A DNA stretch of 64,000 nucleotides from Minwuia sp048007105 (GCF_048007105.1 NZ_CP180352.1:4216001-4280000), one strand, 5' to 3'. Positions 1 through 8,191 are shown, counted from the first letter of the stretch. Made by a program: numbers and translations. The notes: generated by a model not told the origin, from the letters alone.

Positions 1-316
1 CATCGGCCAGTTTCTCTTTCAGAACCTGGGTGTAGAGGAGCTGCTTGCCATACTTCCATTCGTAGAGCGCCTTGGCCTCGTCCAGGCCCTCGTAGCACTG
101 CAGACGGATCAGCGGAATGCCGAGCATCTCGGCGGTGGCTAGCGCCAGTTCGGTCTTGCCGACGCCGGGCGGTCCCTCGACCAGGATCGGCTTGGTGAGC
201 TGCTGCGCCAGGAACACGGCGGTCGCGATCCGGTCGTTGGAGATGTAGCCGAGGGTCGAGAAGGACTCCTCGATCTTCTTCGGATCGGACAGCTTGTCCT
301 GCCAGTCTGCGCTCAC
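1..316 (-). CDS. MoxR-type AAA+ ATPase, N-terminal part (gene runs off the window)
   Basis: About 105 N-terminal residues are visible; the rest lies left of the window. A Walker A loop GPPGVGKT (residues 48-55) is followed by a helix ELALATAE and the segment RLQCYEGLDEAKALYEW, which is characteristic of MoxR ATPases. Family members act with VWA-domain partners to mature or remodel metalloenzymes and other complexes; the partner here is outside the window. I place the start at a GTG (316-314) because GGGAGGA lies 5 bases upstream and no in-frame ATG precedes the conserved region. Function beyond the family level cannot be assigned. Confidence 0.85.
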   Translation of the reverse strand, partial: MSADWQDKLSDPKKIEESFSTLGYISNDRIATAVFLAQQLTKPILVEGPPGVGKTELALATAEMLGIPLIRLQCYEGLDEAKALYEWKYGKQLLYTQVLKEKLAD

Positions 317-366
317 CTGGGTCCTCCCGTTCGTTCGCCCGCGCCTGTCTTATCCCGCCCGATCCC

Positions 367-1782
367 TCAACGAAAGCCGTGATTGCGCATGCCGGTCAGC
401 CGCCAGAGCCGGATCGCCATGAACAGCGCGAACAGGGCCAGCGGCATGAACGACACCGGCACCCAGAATGCCGCGCTGGCGACGGTCTGCGGCGTCACGC
501 CCTGCGAAAGCCCCGCGGCGTTGGCGGCGACGCCGGCCAGGGCCGCGCCGACGCCTAGGCCGCCCTGCTGCACCATGGCGATCGAGGAAGCCGCATGATC
601 GCCCTCGCCCTCCCGCGCGCCGCTCATGATCCGCTGGACGAGGAAGGCCCAGCAACTGCCCATGGCCATCCCCATGACCACGATGGCCGGCAGAACCGCC
701 AGGAGCGAGGGGCCGTTGGTCAGCATGCTCATGCCGAGCAGGCCGCAGCAGGTCAGGACCGGGCCGAGCACGATCAGCCGCGACGGCCATGCGCCGGTCA
801 GGCCCGAGACCGAGACCGCAACCGTCGTCCAGGCCAGCGACGCGCAGGCCACCATGTAGCCGGCGGTCAGCGGATCGGCGCCGTGCAGGTGCTGCAGGAA
901 CAGCGGCATGAAGGTGGGCATTTGCGTGAAGATCACCGACATGGTCAGCGCAGTCCAGATGCCGACGCCGGTGACGGAACCGAAGGTGAAGGCGTCACTG
1001 GGCAGGATGCGGTCGTCGGCGCGGCGGTCGAACCGGATCATGATGGCAAGGACGGTCATCGCCAGGACCACCAGTCCGCCCTTCTGCCAGGCCGGATCCG
1101 CCACCGACGCCAGAGAGAGAATGGCGATGCCCGCGACGACCATCGACAGTCTGACGGCCGGGAAGCGCCGGCGCGTCGCCGGATCGGCCGCCACCTTCGG
1201 CAACGCGAAGTAGGTCACGACGCCCAACGTTCCCGCGACCAGCGCCACGGTGATGAAGGCGGCCCGCCAGTTGCCCAGATTGGCGAAGACCCCGCCTATC
1301 AGCGGACCGAGGATGACCGAAACGCTCCAGACACCCGCCAGCATGGCAAAGACCCGCGGCCAGACGCGCTCGGGGAACGTCTTGCGCACCAGCACATAGG
1401 CCAGACCGGCGATGATGCCGCCGCCGAAGCCCTGCACGAACCGGCCGGCAATGATCTCGGCCATGCTGGGCGCCAGGGCGCAGGCGACCGAGCCGACAGC
1501 GAACAGCGCCGCGCCCAGCATGTAGCCCCCGCGCGGACCGATGCGGGAGGCGACGATGCCCGACGAGGTCGCGGCAATGATCGAAGCGGCCATGAAGGAC
1601 GTCATCGGCCAGGCCAGCAGGGCCGCGCCGCCGACATCGGCGACAATGCTGGGCAGCACGGTGGCGACCAGCAGCACGTTCATCGAATGCACCAGAATGC
1701 CGCCGAGCAGGACCGCCAGGGAGGGCAGCCATTCCGGCCGCAGGACCTCCCCCCAGCCGACCCGGGCTTCGGCCTCGCTCAC
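367..1782 (-). CDS. MFS transporter, 14-helix DHA2-like exporter
   Basis: A 471-residue inner-membrane transporter of the major facilitator superfamily. About 14 hydrophobic helices can be counted, starting at residues 15-45 and ending at the C-terminus, which suggests the DHA2 drug:proton antiporter branch rather than the 12-helix type. The loop after helix 2 carries the SRIGPRGGYMLG stretch (motif A-like) and helix 5 has the glycine-rich VILGPLIGG motif. The start is a GTG at 1782-1780 that overlaps the stop of the upstream gene (GTGA), so translation is probably coupled to the acyl-CoA dehydrogenase-like protein. The open frame continues upstream to 2271, but that part only shadows the dehydrogenase gene. 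The substrate is unknown. Confidence 0.88.
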   Translation of the reverse strand: MSEAEARVGWGEVLRPEWLPSLAVLLGGILVHSMNVLLVATVLPSIVADVGGAALLAWPMTSFMAASIIAATSSGIVASRIGPRGGYMLGAALFAVGSVACALAPSMAEIIAGRFVQGFGGGIIAGLAYVLVRKTFPERVWPRVFAMLAGVWSVSVILGPLIGGVFANLGNWRAAFITVALVAGTLGVVTYFALPKVAADPATRRRFPAVRLSMVVAGIAILSLASVADPAWQKGGLVVLAMTVLAIMIRFDRRADDRILPSDAFTFGSVTGVGIWTALTMSVIFTQMPTFMPLFLQHLHGADPLTAGYMVACASLAWTTVAVSVSGLTGAWPSRLIVLGPVLTCCGLLGMSMLTNGPSLLAVLPAIVVMGMAMGSCWAFLVQRIMSGAREGEGDHAASSIAMVQQGGLGVGAALAGVAANAAGLSQGVTPQTVASAAFWVPVSFMPLALFALFMAIRLWRLTGMRNHGFR

Positions 1783-2876
1783 CCGGCGGCGGCCGCGTTC
1801 AGCAAGGCGCTCCCGGTCTTCGCCAGCTTGGCCGCATCGACCCGCTCGGCCACCTTGCCCAGTTGCTGCAGGTCGCGTGTCAGCAGGTCGAGGAACTCGT
1901 CCTGTCCGGTGGCTTCCGCCTTCAGTTCGGCGAACGCCGCGCCGAAGCGCCGGCCCAGCCGCCTCAGCGCCAGCAGCCGCGCCTCGTGTTCCGGCGAGGC
2001 CGGATCGCCGCCGCTGTCGGCCATCAGCTGCCGTCCGCCCGCAAGATAGAGCTGCCGGTCGGCGTCCAGCGCACCGAGTTCCACCGCCTTCTCCGCCGGC
2101 AGGATCGCCGCCAGCCGCCGCAGTTGCACCGCCATGGCGCCCGCCTTCGTAGCAAGCCCGATGCAGTCCTCGACCCGCCGGAACCGCTTCAGCACCGTCT
2201 CCACAGCATCGCCCGCGCCCGCGAGATACGCTCCATCGGGCAGGAACGCGTTCTCCATCTTCAACCCGCAATGGCCCGAGGGCTTGGCGAAGTCGATCTT
2301 CACACCCTCGGTCTGCGACACGCCCTCGGCGTCATGCGGCACCAGAAAGGCCCCGAAGCGCTTGCGGCCACCCTGTTCCGAGGTGATGGCGATGGTGACG
2401 AAGATGTCGGCGATGGGGCCGTTGGTGAGCCACGCCTTCTCACCGGTCAGCCGCCAGCCGCCATCGACCTTCTCCGCACGCGTCGAAAGCCGCTTCGGAT
2501 GCGCGCCGGCGCCCGGTTCGGAAATGGCGATGCAGGCCGAGCGCCGGCCGGCGGCGAGATCCGGCATCACATCAGGACGCTGTTCCGCATCGGCATACTC
2601 GGCGATGACACGCCCGGCGACCATGTGGTGGGTCATCCACGAGGTACAGAGACCGACCACCTCGGCCGCTTCGGCAACGGCAGCGGCGACGTCGAACAGC
2701 TCGGCCGGCGTCGCCTCGATGCCGCCATCGTCGCCCATGCCGAAACCGAGCCAGCCGGACTCCCCCATCTCCTTCCAGATGTCCCAGGGGAAATCGTCGG
2801 AACGGATCAGGTCGAGCGCCCTCGGTGCGATCACCTTACGGGCATAGGCGGCAAGCTCGGTCCCGGCCGGGATCAA
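1779..2876 (-). CDS. Divergent acyl-CoA dehydrogenase family protein
   Basis: A 365-residue flavoprotein-like protein. Residues about 1-215 carry the acyl-CoA dehydrogenase N-terminal and middle domains: CIAISEPGAGAHPKRLSTRA, GEKAWLTNGPIADIFV and HCGLKMENAFLPDG match the FAD and acyl-CoA binding region. The C-terminal helical domain (about 235-365) is atypical: I find no usual YGG-x-GY/F or T/S-x-E-I segment and no clear catalytic glutamate. It starts with TTG one base after the crotonase stop (TGAGTTG) and its end overlaps the MFS gene, so crotonase, this gene and the transporter form one unit. A beta-oxidation-like step on an unknown acyl-CoA is likely, but activity is uncertain. Confidence 0.75.
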   Translation of the reverse strand: MIPAGTELAAYARKVIAPRALDLIRSDDFPWDIWKEMGESGWLGFGMGDDGGIEATPAELFDVAAAVAEAAEVVGLCTSWMTHHMVAGRVIAEYADAEQRPDVMPDLAAGRRSACIAISEPGAGAHPKRLSTRAEKVDGGWRLTGEKAWLTNGPIADIFVTIAITSEQGGRKRFGAFLVPHDAEGVSQTEGVKIDFAKPSGHCGLKMENAFLPDGAYLAGAGDAVETVLKRFRRVEDCIGLATKAGAMAVQLRRLAAILPAEKAVELGALDADRQLYLAGGRQLMADSGGDPASPEHEARLLALRRLGRRFGAAFAELKAEATGQDEFLDLLTRDLQQLGKVAERVDAAKLAKTGSALLNAAAAG

Positions 2877-2877
2877 C

Positions 2878-3651
2878 TCACTTGCCCTTCCAGTTGGGCT
2901 TCCGCTTCTCGGCGAAGGCCTTCGGCCCCTCGATGAAGTCCTCGGAGTGCCGCAGCGTCTGCACCGACGGGTAGTCCGCCTTCATCGCGTCCTCCAGGGA
3001 CGGATAGTTGAAGTTGTCGCGCACGACCTCCAGCGAGGTGCGGAGCGAGACCGGCGAGCATTCCAGCATCATGTCGGCCCAGCGCCGCGCCGCCGTCAGG
3101 GCCTCGCCCTGGGGCACGACCTCGTTGACGAAGCCAAGCTCCTTGCCCTCCGCCGCAGGCACGTGGCGGCCGGTCAGGATCATGCCCATGGCGTTCTTCA
3201 GACCGATCTGGCGCGGCAGGCGCTGCAGACCGCCGGCCAGCGCGGCGAGGCCAACCTTCGGCTCGGGCAGGGCGAAGCGCGCGTTCTCCGAGGCGATGAT
3301 CAGGTCGCAGGACAGCGCGATCTCGAAGCCGCCGCCCATGGCGACGCCGTTCACTGCCGCGATCACCGGCTTGGTGCGGTTCCAGCGCCCGGTCAGGCCG
3401 CCGAAGCCCATCGGCGCATACCATTTCGGGTTGCCCTCGGCCTGGTAGACCAGATCGTTGCCGGCCGAGAAGGCCCGGTCGCCGGCGCCGGTGACGATGG
3501 CCACCCAGAGGTCCGGATTGGCCTCGAACATGTCGAAGATGGCGCCCATCTCGGCATTGGCCATCGGATGCAGCGCGTTCATCCGCTCCGGCCGGTTGAT
3601 GGTTACGGTCAGGACGTGGCCGTCCTGCTCGGTGATCGTGAATTCACCCAT
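2878..3651 (-). CDS. Enoyl-CoA hydratase/isomerase family protein (crotonase fold)
   Basis: A 257-residue crotonase. The oxyanion-hole segments AFSAGNDL and VAMGGGFEIALSCD and the segment ALPEPKVGLAALAGGLQRLP are visible; the glutamate in ALPEPK corresponds to a usual catalytic position of hydratases. Members hydrate or isomerise acyl-CoA thioesters in the cytoplasm. I choose the ATG at 3651 because it has a GGGGAGGA site 5 bases upstream; an upstream in-frame ATG at 3678 has none. It is the first gene of the leftward crotonase / dehydrogenase-like / MFS unit. A perfect 7-bp inverted repeat (3671-3689) lies 20 bases before the start. Confidence 0.9.
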   Translation of the reverse strand: MGEFTITEQDGHVLTVTINRPERMNALHPMANAEMGAIFDMFEANPDLWVAIVTGAGDRAFSAGNDLVYQAEGNPKWYAPMGFGGLTGRWNRTKPVIAAVNGVAMGGGFEIALSCDLIIASENARFALPEPKVGLAALAGGLQRLPRQIGLKNAMGMILTGRHVPAAEGKELGFVNEVVPQGEALTAARRWADMMLECSPVSLRTSLEVVRDNFNYPSLEDAMKADYPSVQTLRHSEDFIEGPKAFAEKRKPNWKGK

Positions 3652-3670
3652 GAAGTCCTCCCCAGGTTCA

Positions 3671-3689
3671 GGCCACAAAGCATGTGGCC
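3671..3689. repeat. Inverted repeat in divergent promoter region
   Basis: GGCCACA and TGTGGCC form a perfect 7-bp dyad around a 5-base loop (AAGCA). It lies just upstream of the crotonase start and between two divergent genes. It could be an operator for a regulator of the acyl-CoA operon or an mRNA leader hairpin; there is no T tract on either side, so a terminator is unlikely. Confidence 0.4.
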
Positions 3690-3699
3690 GAAGGGGGCT

Positions 3700-3729
3700 T
3701 TGTCAAGCTGGCCCTGGCCGCCCTATTCT
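3700..3729 (+). promoter_or_regulatory. Sigma-70-type promoter for the small monooxygenase gene
   Basis: TTGTCA (3700-3705) and TATTCT (3724-3729) are separated by 18 bases, close to the -35/-10 consensus. The expected transcription start is about 20 bases before the ATG at 3758, which has a strong GGGGAGGG site. Confidence 0.45.
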
Positions 3730-3757
3730 CGGGCCCGCGACAACCGGGGAGGGAATC

Positions 3758-4057
3758 ATGATCGTCGTCAGCGGAACCTTCAAACTGGGCGCGGCCAGCG
3801 TCGACGCCGCCAAGGCGGCCATGATCGACATGGTGGCCGAAACGCTGAAGGAAGAAGGCTGCATCACCTATCACTTCTACCAGAGCATCGAGGAGCCGAC
3901 GGTCATCCGCGTCTTCGAGGAGTGGGAGACCACCGATCACCTGAAGGCGCACGGCGCCTCGGCGCACATGAAGATCTTCCGCGCGAAGCTGGCCGATCTG
4001 GAGATGCTGGAGCGAAACGTGAAGATGTACCGGACGGACAAGATTACCCAGCTCTGA
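3758..4057 (+). CDS. Antibiotic biosynthesis monooxygenase (ABM) domain protein
   Basis: A 99-residue single-domain protein of the dimeric alpha/beta-barrel ABM family. The pattern GCITYHFYQSIEEPTVIRVFEEW followed by HLKAHGASAHMKIF is typical: a beta-strand ending in the VxEEW motif, then a helix that carries a conserved histidine. Relatives are small cofactor-free quinol or polyketide monooxygenases and haem-degrading enzymes; the substrate cannot be told. The ATG at 3758 follows GGGGAGGG. It stands alone on the plus strand, divergent from the acyl-CoA operon, with its own promoter candidate. Confidence 0.85.
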   Translation: MIVVSGTFKLGAASVDAAKAAMIDMVAETLKEEGCITYHFYQSIEEPTVIRVFEEWETTDHLKAHGASAHMKIFRAKLADLEMLERNVKMYRTDKITQL

Positions 4058-4084
4058 GACTGTCGCCGAAGTGAAAACGACGGC

Positions 4085-5023
4085 ATGACTGGCGGGCAAA
4101 CCGCTGATCGGATGGGTCCGGGTCTCACTCCTGCCGCCAAAAGAACGGTTGGACAGACCGCTCGTTTCGCATTACTCGCCCCCTTGTTCTGCGTCGTCTG
4201 GGAAGCCGTTTTCAGCAGCATCTCGCTTTCATTGCTTCACGGCAGCACCGACAAGGGTGGATTCTGGGCGACGGGGACATTGCTTCTTGGCTGGGCGCTC
4301 TACCCCTACTTGTTAATATTCTCGACCTTGATGGCTTTTGTCTTTCGAAGAGCGTCACCGGTCTGGTGGGTGCTGGTCATCTGGATGGTCGTATTCGCCG
4401 TCGCCGCAACCTTGCCATTTCTGTCGGCAATTCTGGATCCTGAGCCCTGCGGCGTTGAATACTGCTTCAGTTGGCCAAGTCTCGGGCTCAATCAGATACT
4501 TGCCGGATCCACTGCAGGTCTCATCCTTGCCTTTTGGTATCTAAGCCAAGGGGTGCCCGAATCGGAAACGGAGGAAGCCGGCGCATCGAAAGAACACAAG
4601 GGCCGCCCGGTGCTGCTGTTCACACTTCTTGTGCCAGGTGTCGCGATCGTCTGGAATGGGGTGTTCGGCACCCTCGTACACGCTATTGCCGGCAAGGACG
4701 GTCCGTTCGCCATTCTCGGGTTGTCCGTCGCAGGGCTTGGCGTGCTGTTCATGCTGTTGATCCCTTGCTCCTTCCTGATCGCCTTCAGCTTTCGAATGGC
4801 AAGACACAGCATTCTGGCCTTGGTGGTCTGGGAAGCTCTGTTCACCGCCTGCGCCTTCATCCCGCTACAGGTACTCACAAGCTCGCTTGGCGTAGTGGCC
4901 GACGGAACAATTGTGTACATTACACAAGCTGCAAGCGGACTGATTATCGGCGCCTTCTTTTACTGGCTCTATGTCGTCAATTGGGATCCTTCTCGGATAC
5001 GCCCGGTGAATAGTAGAGATTGA
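4085..5023 (+). CDS. Membrane protein of unknown function made of two similar four-helix halves
   Basis: A 312-residue protein I do not recognise. It has about eight hydrophobic helices with a charged linker (ESETEEAGASKEHKGR) near residues 158-175. The halves resemble each other: APLFCVVWEAVFSSISLSLL (about 32-51) matches VPGVAIVWNGVFGTLVHAIA (about 184-203), and GSTAGLILAFWYL (about 140) matches QAASGLIIGAFFYWLY (about 281). This points to duplication of a four-helix unit. The gene is visibly richer in A/T codons (TTA, ATA, AAT) than its neighbours, which may indicate transfer. The ATG at 4085 starts 27 bases after the monooxygenase stop without a clear ribosome site. Confidence 0.6.
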   Translation: MTGGQTADRMGPGLTPAAKRTVGQTARFALLAPLFCVVWEAVFSSISLSLLHGSTDKGGFWATGTLLLGWALYPYLLIFSTLMAFVFRRASPVWWVLVIWMVVFAVAATLPFLSAILDPEPCGVEYCFSWPSLGLNQILAGSTAGLILAFWYLSQGVPESETEEAGASKEHKGRPVLLFTLLVPGVAIVWNGVFGTLVHAIAGKDGPFAILGLSVAGLGVLFMLLIPCSFLIAFSFRMARHSILALVVWEALFTACAFIPLQVLTSSLGVVADGTIVYITQAASGLIIGAFFYWLYVVNWDPSRIRPVNSRD

Positions 5024-5153
5024 ATTGATAGCGCCAAAGCGACGAGCAATTTATCTCCCAAATCTTGGACCAGAATCAGGAGCGGCTTCGCCGCAAGGCC
5101 GACAATTCCACCGGATGCAGGATCCGGGTCCGGCATGACGCAAATGCGAGCGG

Positions 5154-6014
5154 CTATCCCGTCAGTCCACCCAGCTTTTCCGGGTTCATGACCATGTCGA
5201 TGTTGCGGACGCAGCCGTCGCGAACGGTCAGGGCCGCGGCGCCGAAGGGGCGTCCGGCGGTGCGGAACACGAAGCCCGGTCCGCCCATGACCCGAGCCGG
5301 TACAATTTCCAGATCCGGGCCAGCCTTCCGCATCAGGCCGAGCAGGAAGCGGATCGACTTGTCCTGCCCATAGATCGGGTTCAGCGCGGCCTTCACCTTG
5401 CCGCCGCCGTCGGAACGGACGACCACATCGTCATGCAGCAACGCCTCGAGCGGTTTCAGATCGCCCGCCGCGGCGGTCTGGAAGGCAGAGGCCAGCCGGA
5501 CCGCGATGTCGGCGGACGGGCGCTCGCGGGACGCCCCGTCCTCCACCCGCGCCCTCGCCCGCGAGACCAGCTTGCGTGCATTGACGGCGGTGGTGTCGAG
5601 CACCCCGGCGATCTCGTCATAGCCGTAGTCGAAGGCCTCCCGCAGGATGAAGGCGGCGCGTTCGGCCGGGGATAGCGTTTCCATGACAACCAGCAGCGCC
5701 ATGGTCAGACCCTCGGCCAGTTCGGCGCGGTCCGGCGGCGCATCCTCGTGCACGATCACCGGTTCGGGCAGCCACGGGCCCACATAGCTTTCCCGGATCG
5801 CCTTCGCCGCGCGCAGCCGGTCGATACAGAGCCGGGTCATGGCCGTCGTCAGCCAGGCCGCCGGCGTGCGGATCGCAGCCGCATCGACGGCCTGCCAGCG
5901 CAGCCAGCAGTCCTGCACGGCGTCCTCGGCCTCGACGAGCGAACCCAGCATCCGATAGCCGATGCCGCGAAGCCGGGTGCGCTCGCCTTCGAATATGGCG
6001 GTCGGATCAGTCAT
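5154..6014 (-). CDS. ECF41-family RNA polymerase sigma factor with SnoaL-like C-terminal domain
   Basis: A 286-residue sigma factor. Residues 1-75 hold region 2 (AEDAVQDCWLRW) and about 105-160 hold region 4 (LSPAERAAFILREAFDYGYDEIA). A SnoaL/NTF2-like extension follows (about 168-286). All three motifs that define the ECF41 group are present: WLPEP in the linker (81-85), DGGGK (202-206) and NPEKL, a variant of NPDKL (277-281). In this family the extension replaces an anti-sigma factor and tunes activity. The ATG overlaps the stop of the upstream AhpD-like gene (ATGACTGA), the classic ECF41 pairing. An in-frame upstream start at 6050 lies inside the partner and is less likely. Confidence 0.93.
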   Translation of the reverse strand: MTDPTAIFEGERTRLRGIGYRMLGSLVEAEDAVQDCWLRWQAVDAAAIRTPAAWLTTAMTRLCIDRLRAAKAIRESYVGPWLPEPVIVHEDAPPDRAELAEGLTMALLVVMETLSPAERAAFILREAFDYGYDEIAGVLDTTAVNARKLVSRARARVEDGASRERPSADIAVRLASAFQTAAAGDLKPLEALLHDDVVVRSDGGGKVKAALNPIYGQDKSIRFLLGLMRKAGPDLEIVPARVMGGPGFVFRTAGRPFGAAALTVRDGCVRNIDMVMNPEKLGGLTG

Positions 6015-6531
6015 CGAAATCGAGGATGGCACAGCTCTGCGCCAGACCAAGGCCCCGCTTCATCGCCGGATAGATGCGGGAGACGGCAGCGGCCAGCGAA
6101 AGCTCGACGCGCGCAGCGCGGCCCCAGCGCCGCTCGGCCTCGTCGCCCAGCGTTGCAGCCTCCGGCAGGTTGCGCGCGATGGCGTCGCCCAGCCGGGTCG
6201 CCAGGGCCAGGTCATCGGGCAGGTCGTCGAAACGGCCGGTGGCGGCGGCGCGGATCCATGTCTTGTCCATCCCGGCCAGACGCGCGTGACCGGCCTGGAT
6301 CTTCACGCAGGGACCGCAATCCTCCGCCCGGATCGCCGCCAGCCGCGCAGCGTTCAGCGCGTCAGGCGGCGCAGCGCGGCCATAGGAGAGAAGGGGCGCC
6401 GCCGCGAGGAACCGGGTCAGCAGTCCGGGCGAGGCCGACAGCATTTCGTGCAGCAGTTCCAGCGGCTCGCCGATCCGCCGCTCTTCCTTCTCGATTCGCT
6501 GGCGGTAGACCGCCGACATGCCGATGCTCAT
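6007..6531 (-). CDS. Carboxymuconolactone decarboxylase / AhpD-like protein, ECF41 partner
   Basis: A 174-residue, mostly helical protein of the carboxymuconolactone decarboxylase superfamily. It has the redox motif EDCGPCVKIQAGHA with the CxxC pair at 72/75 and a histidine at 82, as in AhpD alkylhydroperoxidases. The N-terminal 60 residues are longer than in AhpD and may be a helical lid. ECF41 sigma factors typically regulate one adjacent gene of this superfamily, so this is the probable sole target and the operon probably answers an oxidative or reactive-metabolite signal. The ATG at 6531 follows GGAGG, and an ECF41-type promoter lies directly upstream. Confidence 0.9.
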   Translation of the reverse strand: MSIGMSAVYRQRIEKEERRIGEPLELLHEMLSASPGLLTRFLAAAPLLSYGRAAPPDALNAARLAAIRAEDCGPCVKIQAGHARLAGMDKTWIRAAATGRFDDLPDDLALATRLGDAIARNLPEAATLGDEAERRWGRAARVELSLAAAVSRIYPAMKRGLGLAQSCAILDFDD

Positions 6532-6569
6532 GAGAAAACGCCTCCGTCAGGGTTCCAGTCGGAAGGTCT

Positions 6570-6596
6570 GACGAAGGCGCTTCGGAATTTGTGACC
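6570..6596 (-). promoter_or_regulatory. Predicted ECF41 promoter
   Basis: Read on the minus strand, GGTCACA (6596-6590) and CGTC (6573-6570) are 16 bases apart. The motif reported for ECF41 is TGTCACA at -35 and CGTC at -10 with a similar spacer, so only one base differs. It lies 39 bases before the AhpD-like start and would make the sigma factor autoregulatory. Confidence 0.7.
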
Positions 6597-6602
6597 GGCA
6601 GG

Positions 6603-7568
6603 TCAGTCGAGCATGGTGATCTCGATCGAATCCATGCCGTGACGGCCCTCGGCATTGACCAGCCGGAAGCCGTCGAAATCGTCCTGGAAGCCGTTGTTGG
6701 CGACGTTCAGGATCCGGTTGCCATCGACGAAGACCTGCATGCGGCCATTCTTCTCCCGGAGCCAGCGGACGTCGTAGGTGCCGGGGCGCCGGCCCTGGGA
6801 GGCGGGGAAGCTGAAGTTCGTCTCGGCAATGGTCGTGACGCTGCGGCCGACCACGATCAGCCGCGCCTTGTCAGCGGTGAACTGCAGCCGGTAACCGTTC
6901 CGGGCGTCGCGGCCCTGATAGACGCCGAGTTCGAAGATGCCGCCGGTCTCGTCGTCGCTCATCAGGGTCGTCTTCAGATCGAAGGCGTTGGTGATTTCCT
7001 GCGGCAGCAGGATCGCGGCGGGTTCGTTGATGGCGCGAGAATTCCGGCGGGTATTCTCGTCGTCCTGGTCCTGACGGTTCGCCTGCAGTATGGCGCCGAA
7101 CAACTGCACGATCTTCTCGGCGTTGTTGTCGGCGGAAACCTCTTCCTGCGGTGCGACGAAGGCGAACAGCCGATTGCCGCGGGCGACGAAATACTCGCCC
7201 TGAATGACCTGCCATGCCGGGTTCTCGGTGAAATTGCCGTCGGCGAAGTCGTCGGAAACGGCCGGACGGCGCTCACGGTACGCCTCCTTCGCCTGCTGGC
7301 GGTCCGCGCGGCGCTCGGCCTGTTCGTGGCGTTTCAGGATCGCCTCGAAATCGTCGAGATAGGCGGGCGAGGCGGCCCGGTCACGGCGGCCCGCCGCGAG
7401 CAGTTCTTCCAGTTCGTCCAGCATCCGCTGTGTGTGTTCGGGATACTCCTGGAAGCGGCCCTGATCGTCCTGCCAGGCGCGGTACTTGCGGTCCTGGGCC
7501 TGCGCCCCGATGGCGGCTGTGAGCCCCATGGAGACCACGACGGCGGCGAGTGCAGCTTTGCGGAGCAT
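6603..7568 (-). CDS. Exported protein with LamG/3-keto-disaccharide hydrolase-like region
   Basis: A 321-residue protein with a clear signal peptide (residues 1-24, cleavage near GAQA-QD). Residues about 25-100 are helical and charged (HTQRMLDELEELL, ERRADRQQAKEAYRERR). From DDFADGNFTENPAWQV onward (about residue 103) the pattern is a beta-sandwich like concanavalin-type or DUF1080 domains: repeated short strands, RNGYRLQFTADKARLIVV and MQVFVDGNRILNVAN. These domains bind or cleave saccharides, but no catalytic residues can be assigned. The ATG at 7568 has AGGGGGA upstream; an in-frame ATG at 7667 lacks a site and would disturb the signal peptide. Probably periplasmic or outer-membrane associated. 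Confidence 0.7.
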   Translation of the reverse strand: MLRKAALAAVVVSMGLTAAIGAQAQDRKYRAWQDDQGRFQEYPEHTQRMLDELEELLAAGRRDRAASPAYLDDFEAILKRHEQAERRADRQQAKEAYRERRPAVSDDFADGNFTENPAWQVIQGEYFVARGNRLFAFVAPQEEVSADNNAEKIVQLFGAILQANRQDQDDENTRRNSRAINEPAAILLPQEITNAFDLKTTLMSDDETGGIFELGVYQGRDARNGYRLQFTADKARLIVVGRSVTTIAETNFSFPASQGRRPGTYDVRWLREKNGRMQVFVDGNRILNVANNGFQDDFDGFRLVNAEGRHGMDSIEITMLD

Positions 7569-7684
7569 GATGTTCCCCCTGTGGTTCTTCTTGTTGGTTG
7601 CCTCTCGATATAGGCCCTGACACGGCAGGCCGAAGTGACGGCGACCAAATTGACGCAAGGGCAACAAGGCCCGGACAGGCCGGT

Positions 7685-8191
7685 TCAGTTCTCGACCTCG
7701 CCATCCTTCTTCAGACGGTTCAGGACGTTGAAGGCCAGTTCCTGACCCTTCTCGGCGCCAAGGACCTGCCCGACGCGGGACGTCACCGGGACGATCTTCG
7801 CGCTCGTCTCGACGAGACGGCGGCCGAGATCGGTATCGTAGAAGTCGATCACCGCCTGCATCTCCTCGGCCGTGAAGGCCTGCTGGAACAGCGGCGCCAG
7901 CTCGACCATGATCTCCCGGCCCAGCGAGCCGAAGGACCTGTCGAATTCCTCACCGACAATCTCGTTGAAATTGTCGGGCACGGCCAGTTGCCGTTCGGTG
8001 GCCGCAGCCCGAAGGGCCGGAACGAGCTGCCCCATCACGATTGGACGCATCTGCTCCATCACCGCCGAGGTATTGCCCTCCACGCCGGTGACGCGGAACA
8101 TTTCCATGACCTGCTCGGAACTCGGTTCGGCGGCGGAGGCCGGCATCAGCCCGGCGGCCAGCAGGGCCAGTGTGATCAGCAGACGGCGCAT
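7685..8191 (-). CDS. Exported DUF2059 family protein
   Basis: A 168-residue protein with a signal peptide (1-20, ending ASA-AE). The C-terminal half carries the DUF2059 signature FTAEEMQAVIDFYDTDLGRR followed by LVETSAKIVP, preceded by two long helices. DUF2059 proteins are common in alphaproteobacteria, are expected in the periplasm, and have no settled function. The gene lies between greA and the LamG-like exported protein on the same strand but with over 100 bases of spacing on the downstream side, so cotranscription is not certain. Confidence 0.82.
   Translation of the reverse strand: MRRLLITLALLAAGLMPASAAEPSSEQVMEMFRVTGVEGNTSAVMEQMRPIVMGQLVPALRAAATERQLAVPDNFNEIVGEEFDRSFGSLGREIMVELAPLFQQAFTAEEMQAVIDFYDTDLGRRLVETSAKIVPVTSRVGQVLGAEKGQELAFNVLNRLKKDGEVEN

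Noticed and set aside
1783..2271. N-terminal extension of the MFS transporter frame
   Set aside because: It overlaps the acyl-CoA dehydrogenase-like gene entirely and has Arg/Gly-rich composition; the GTG at 1782 overlapping the upstream stop is the better start.
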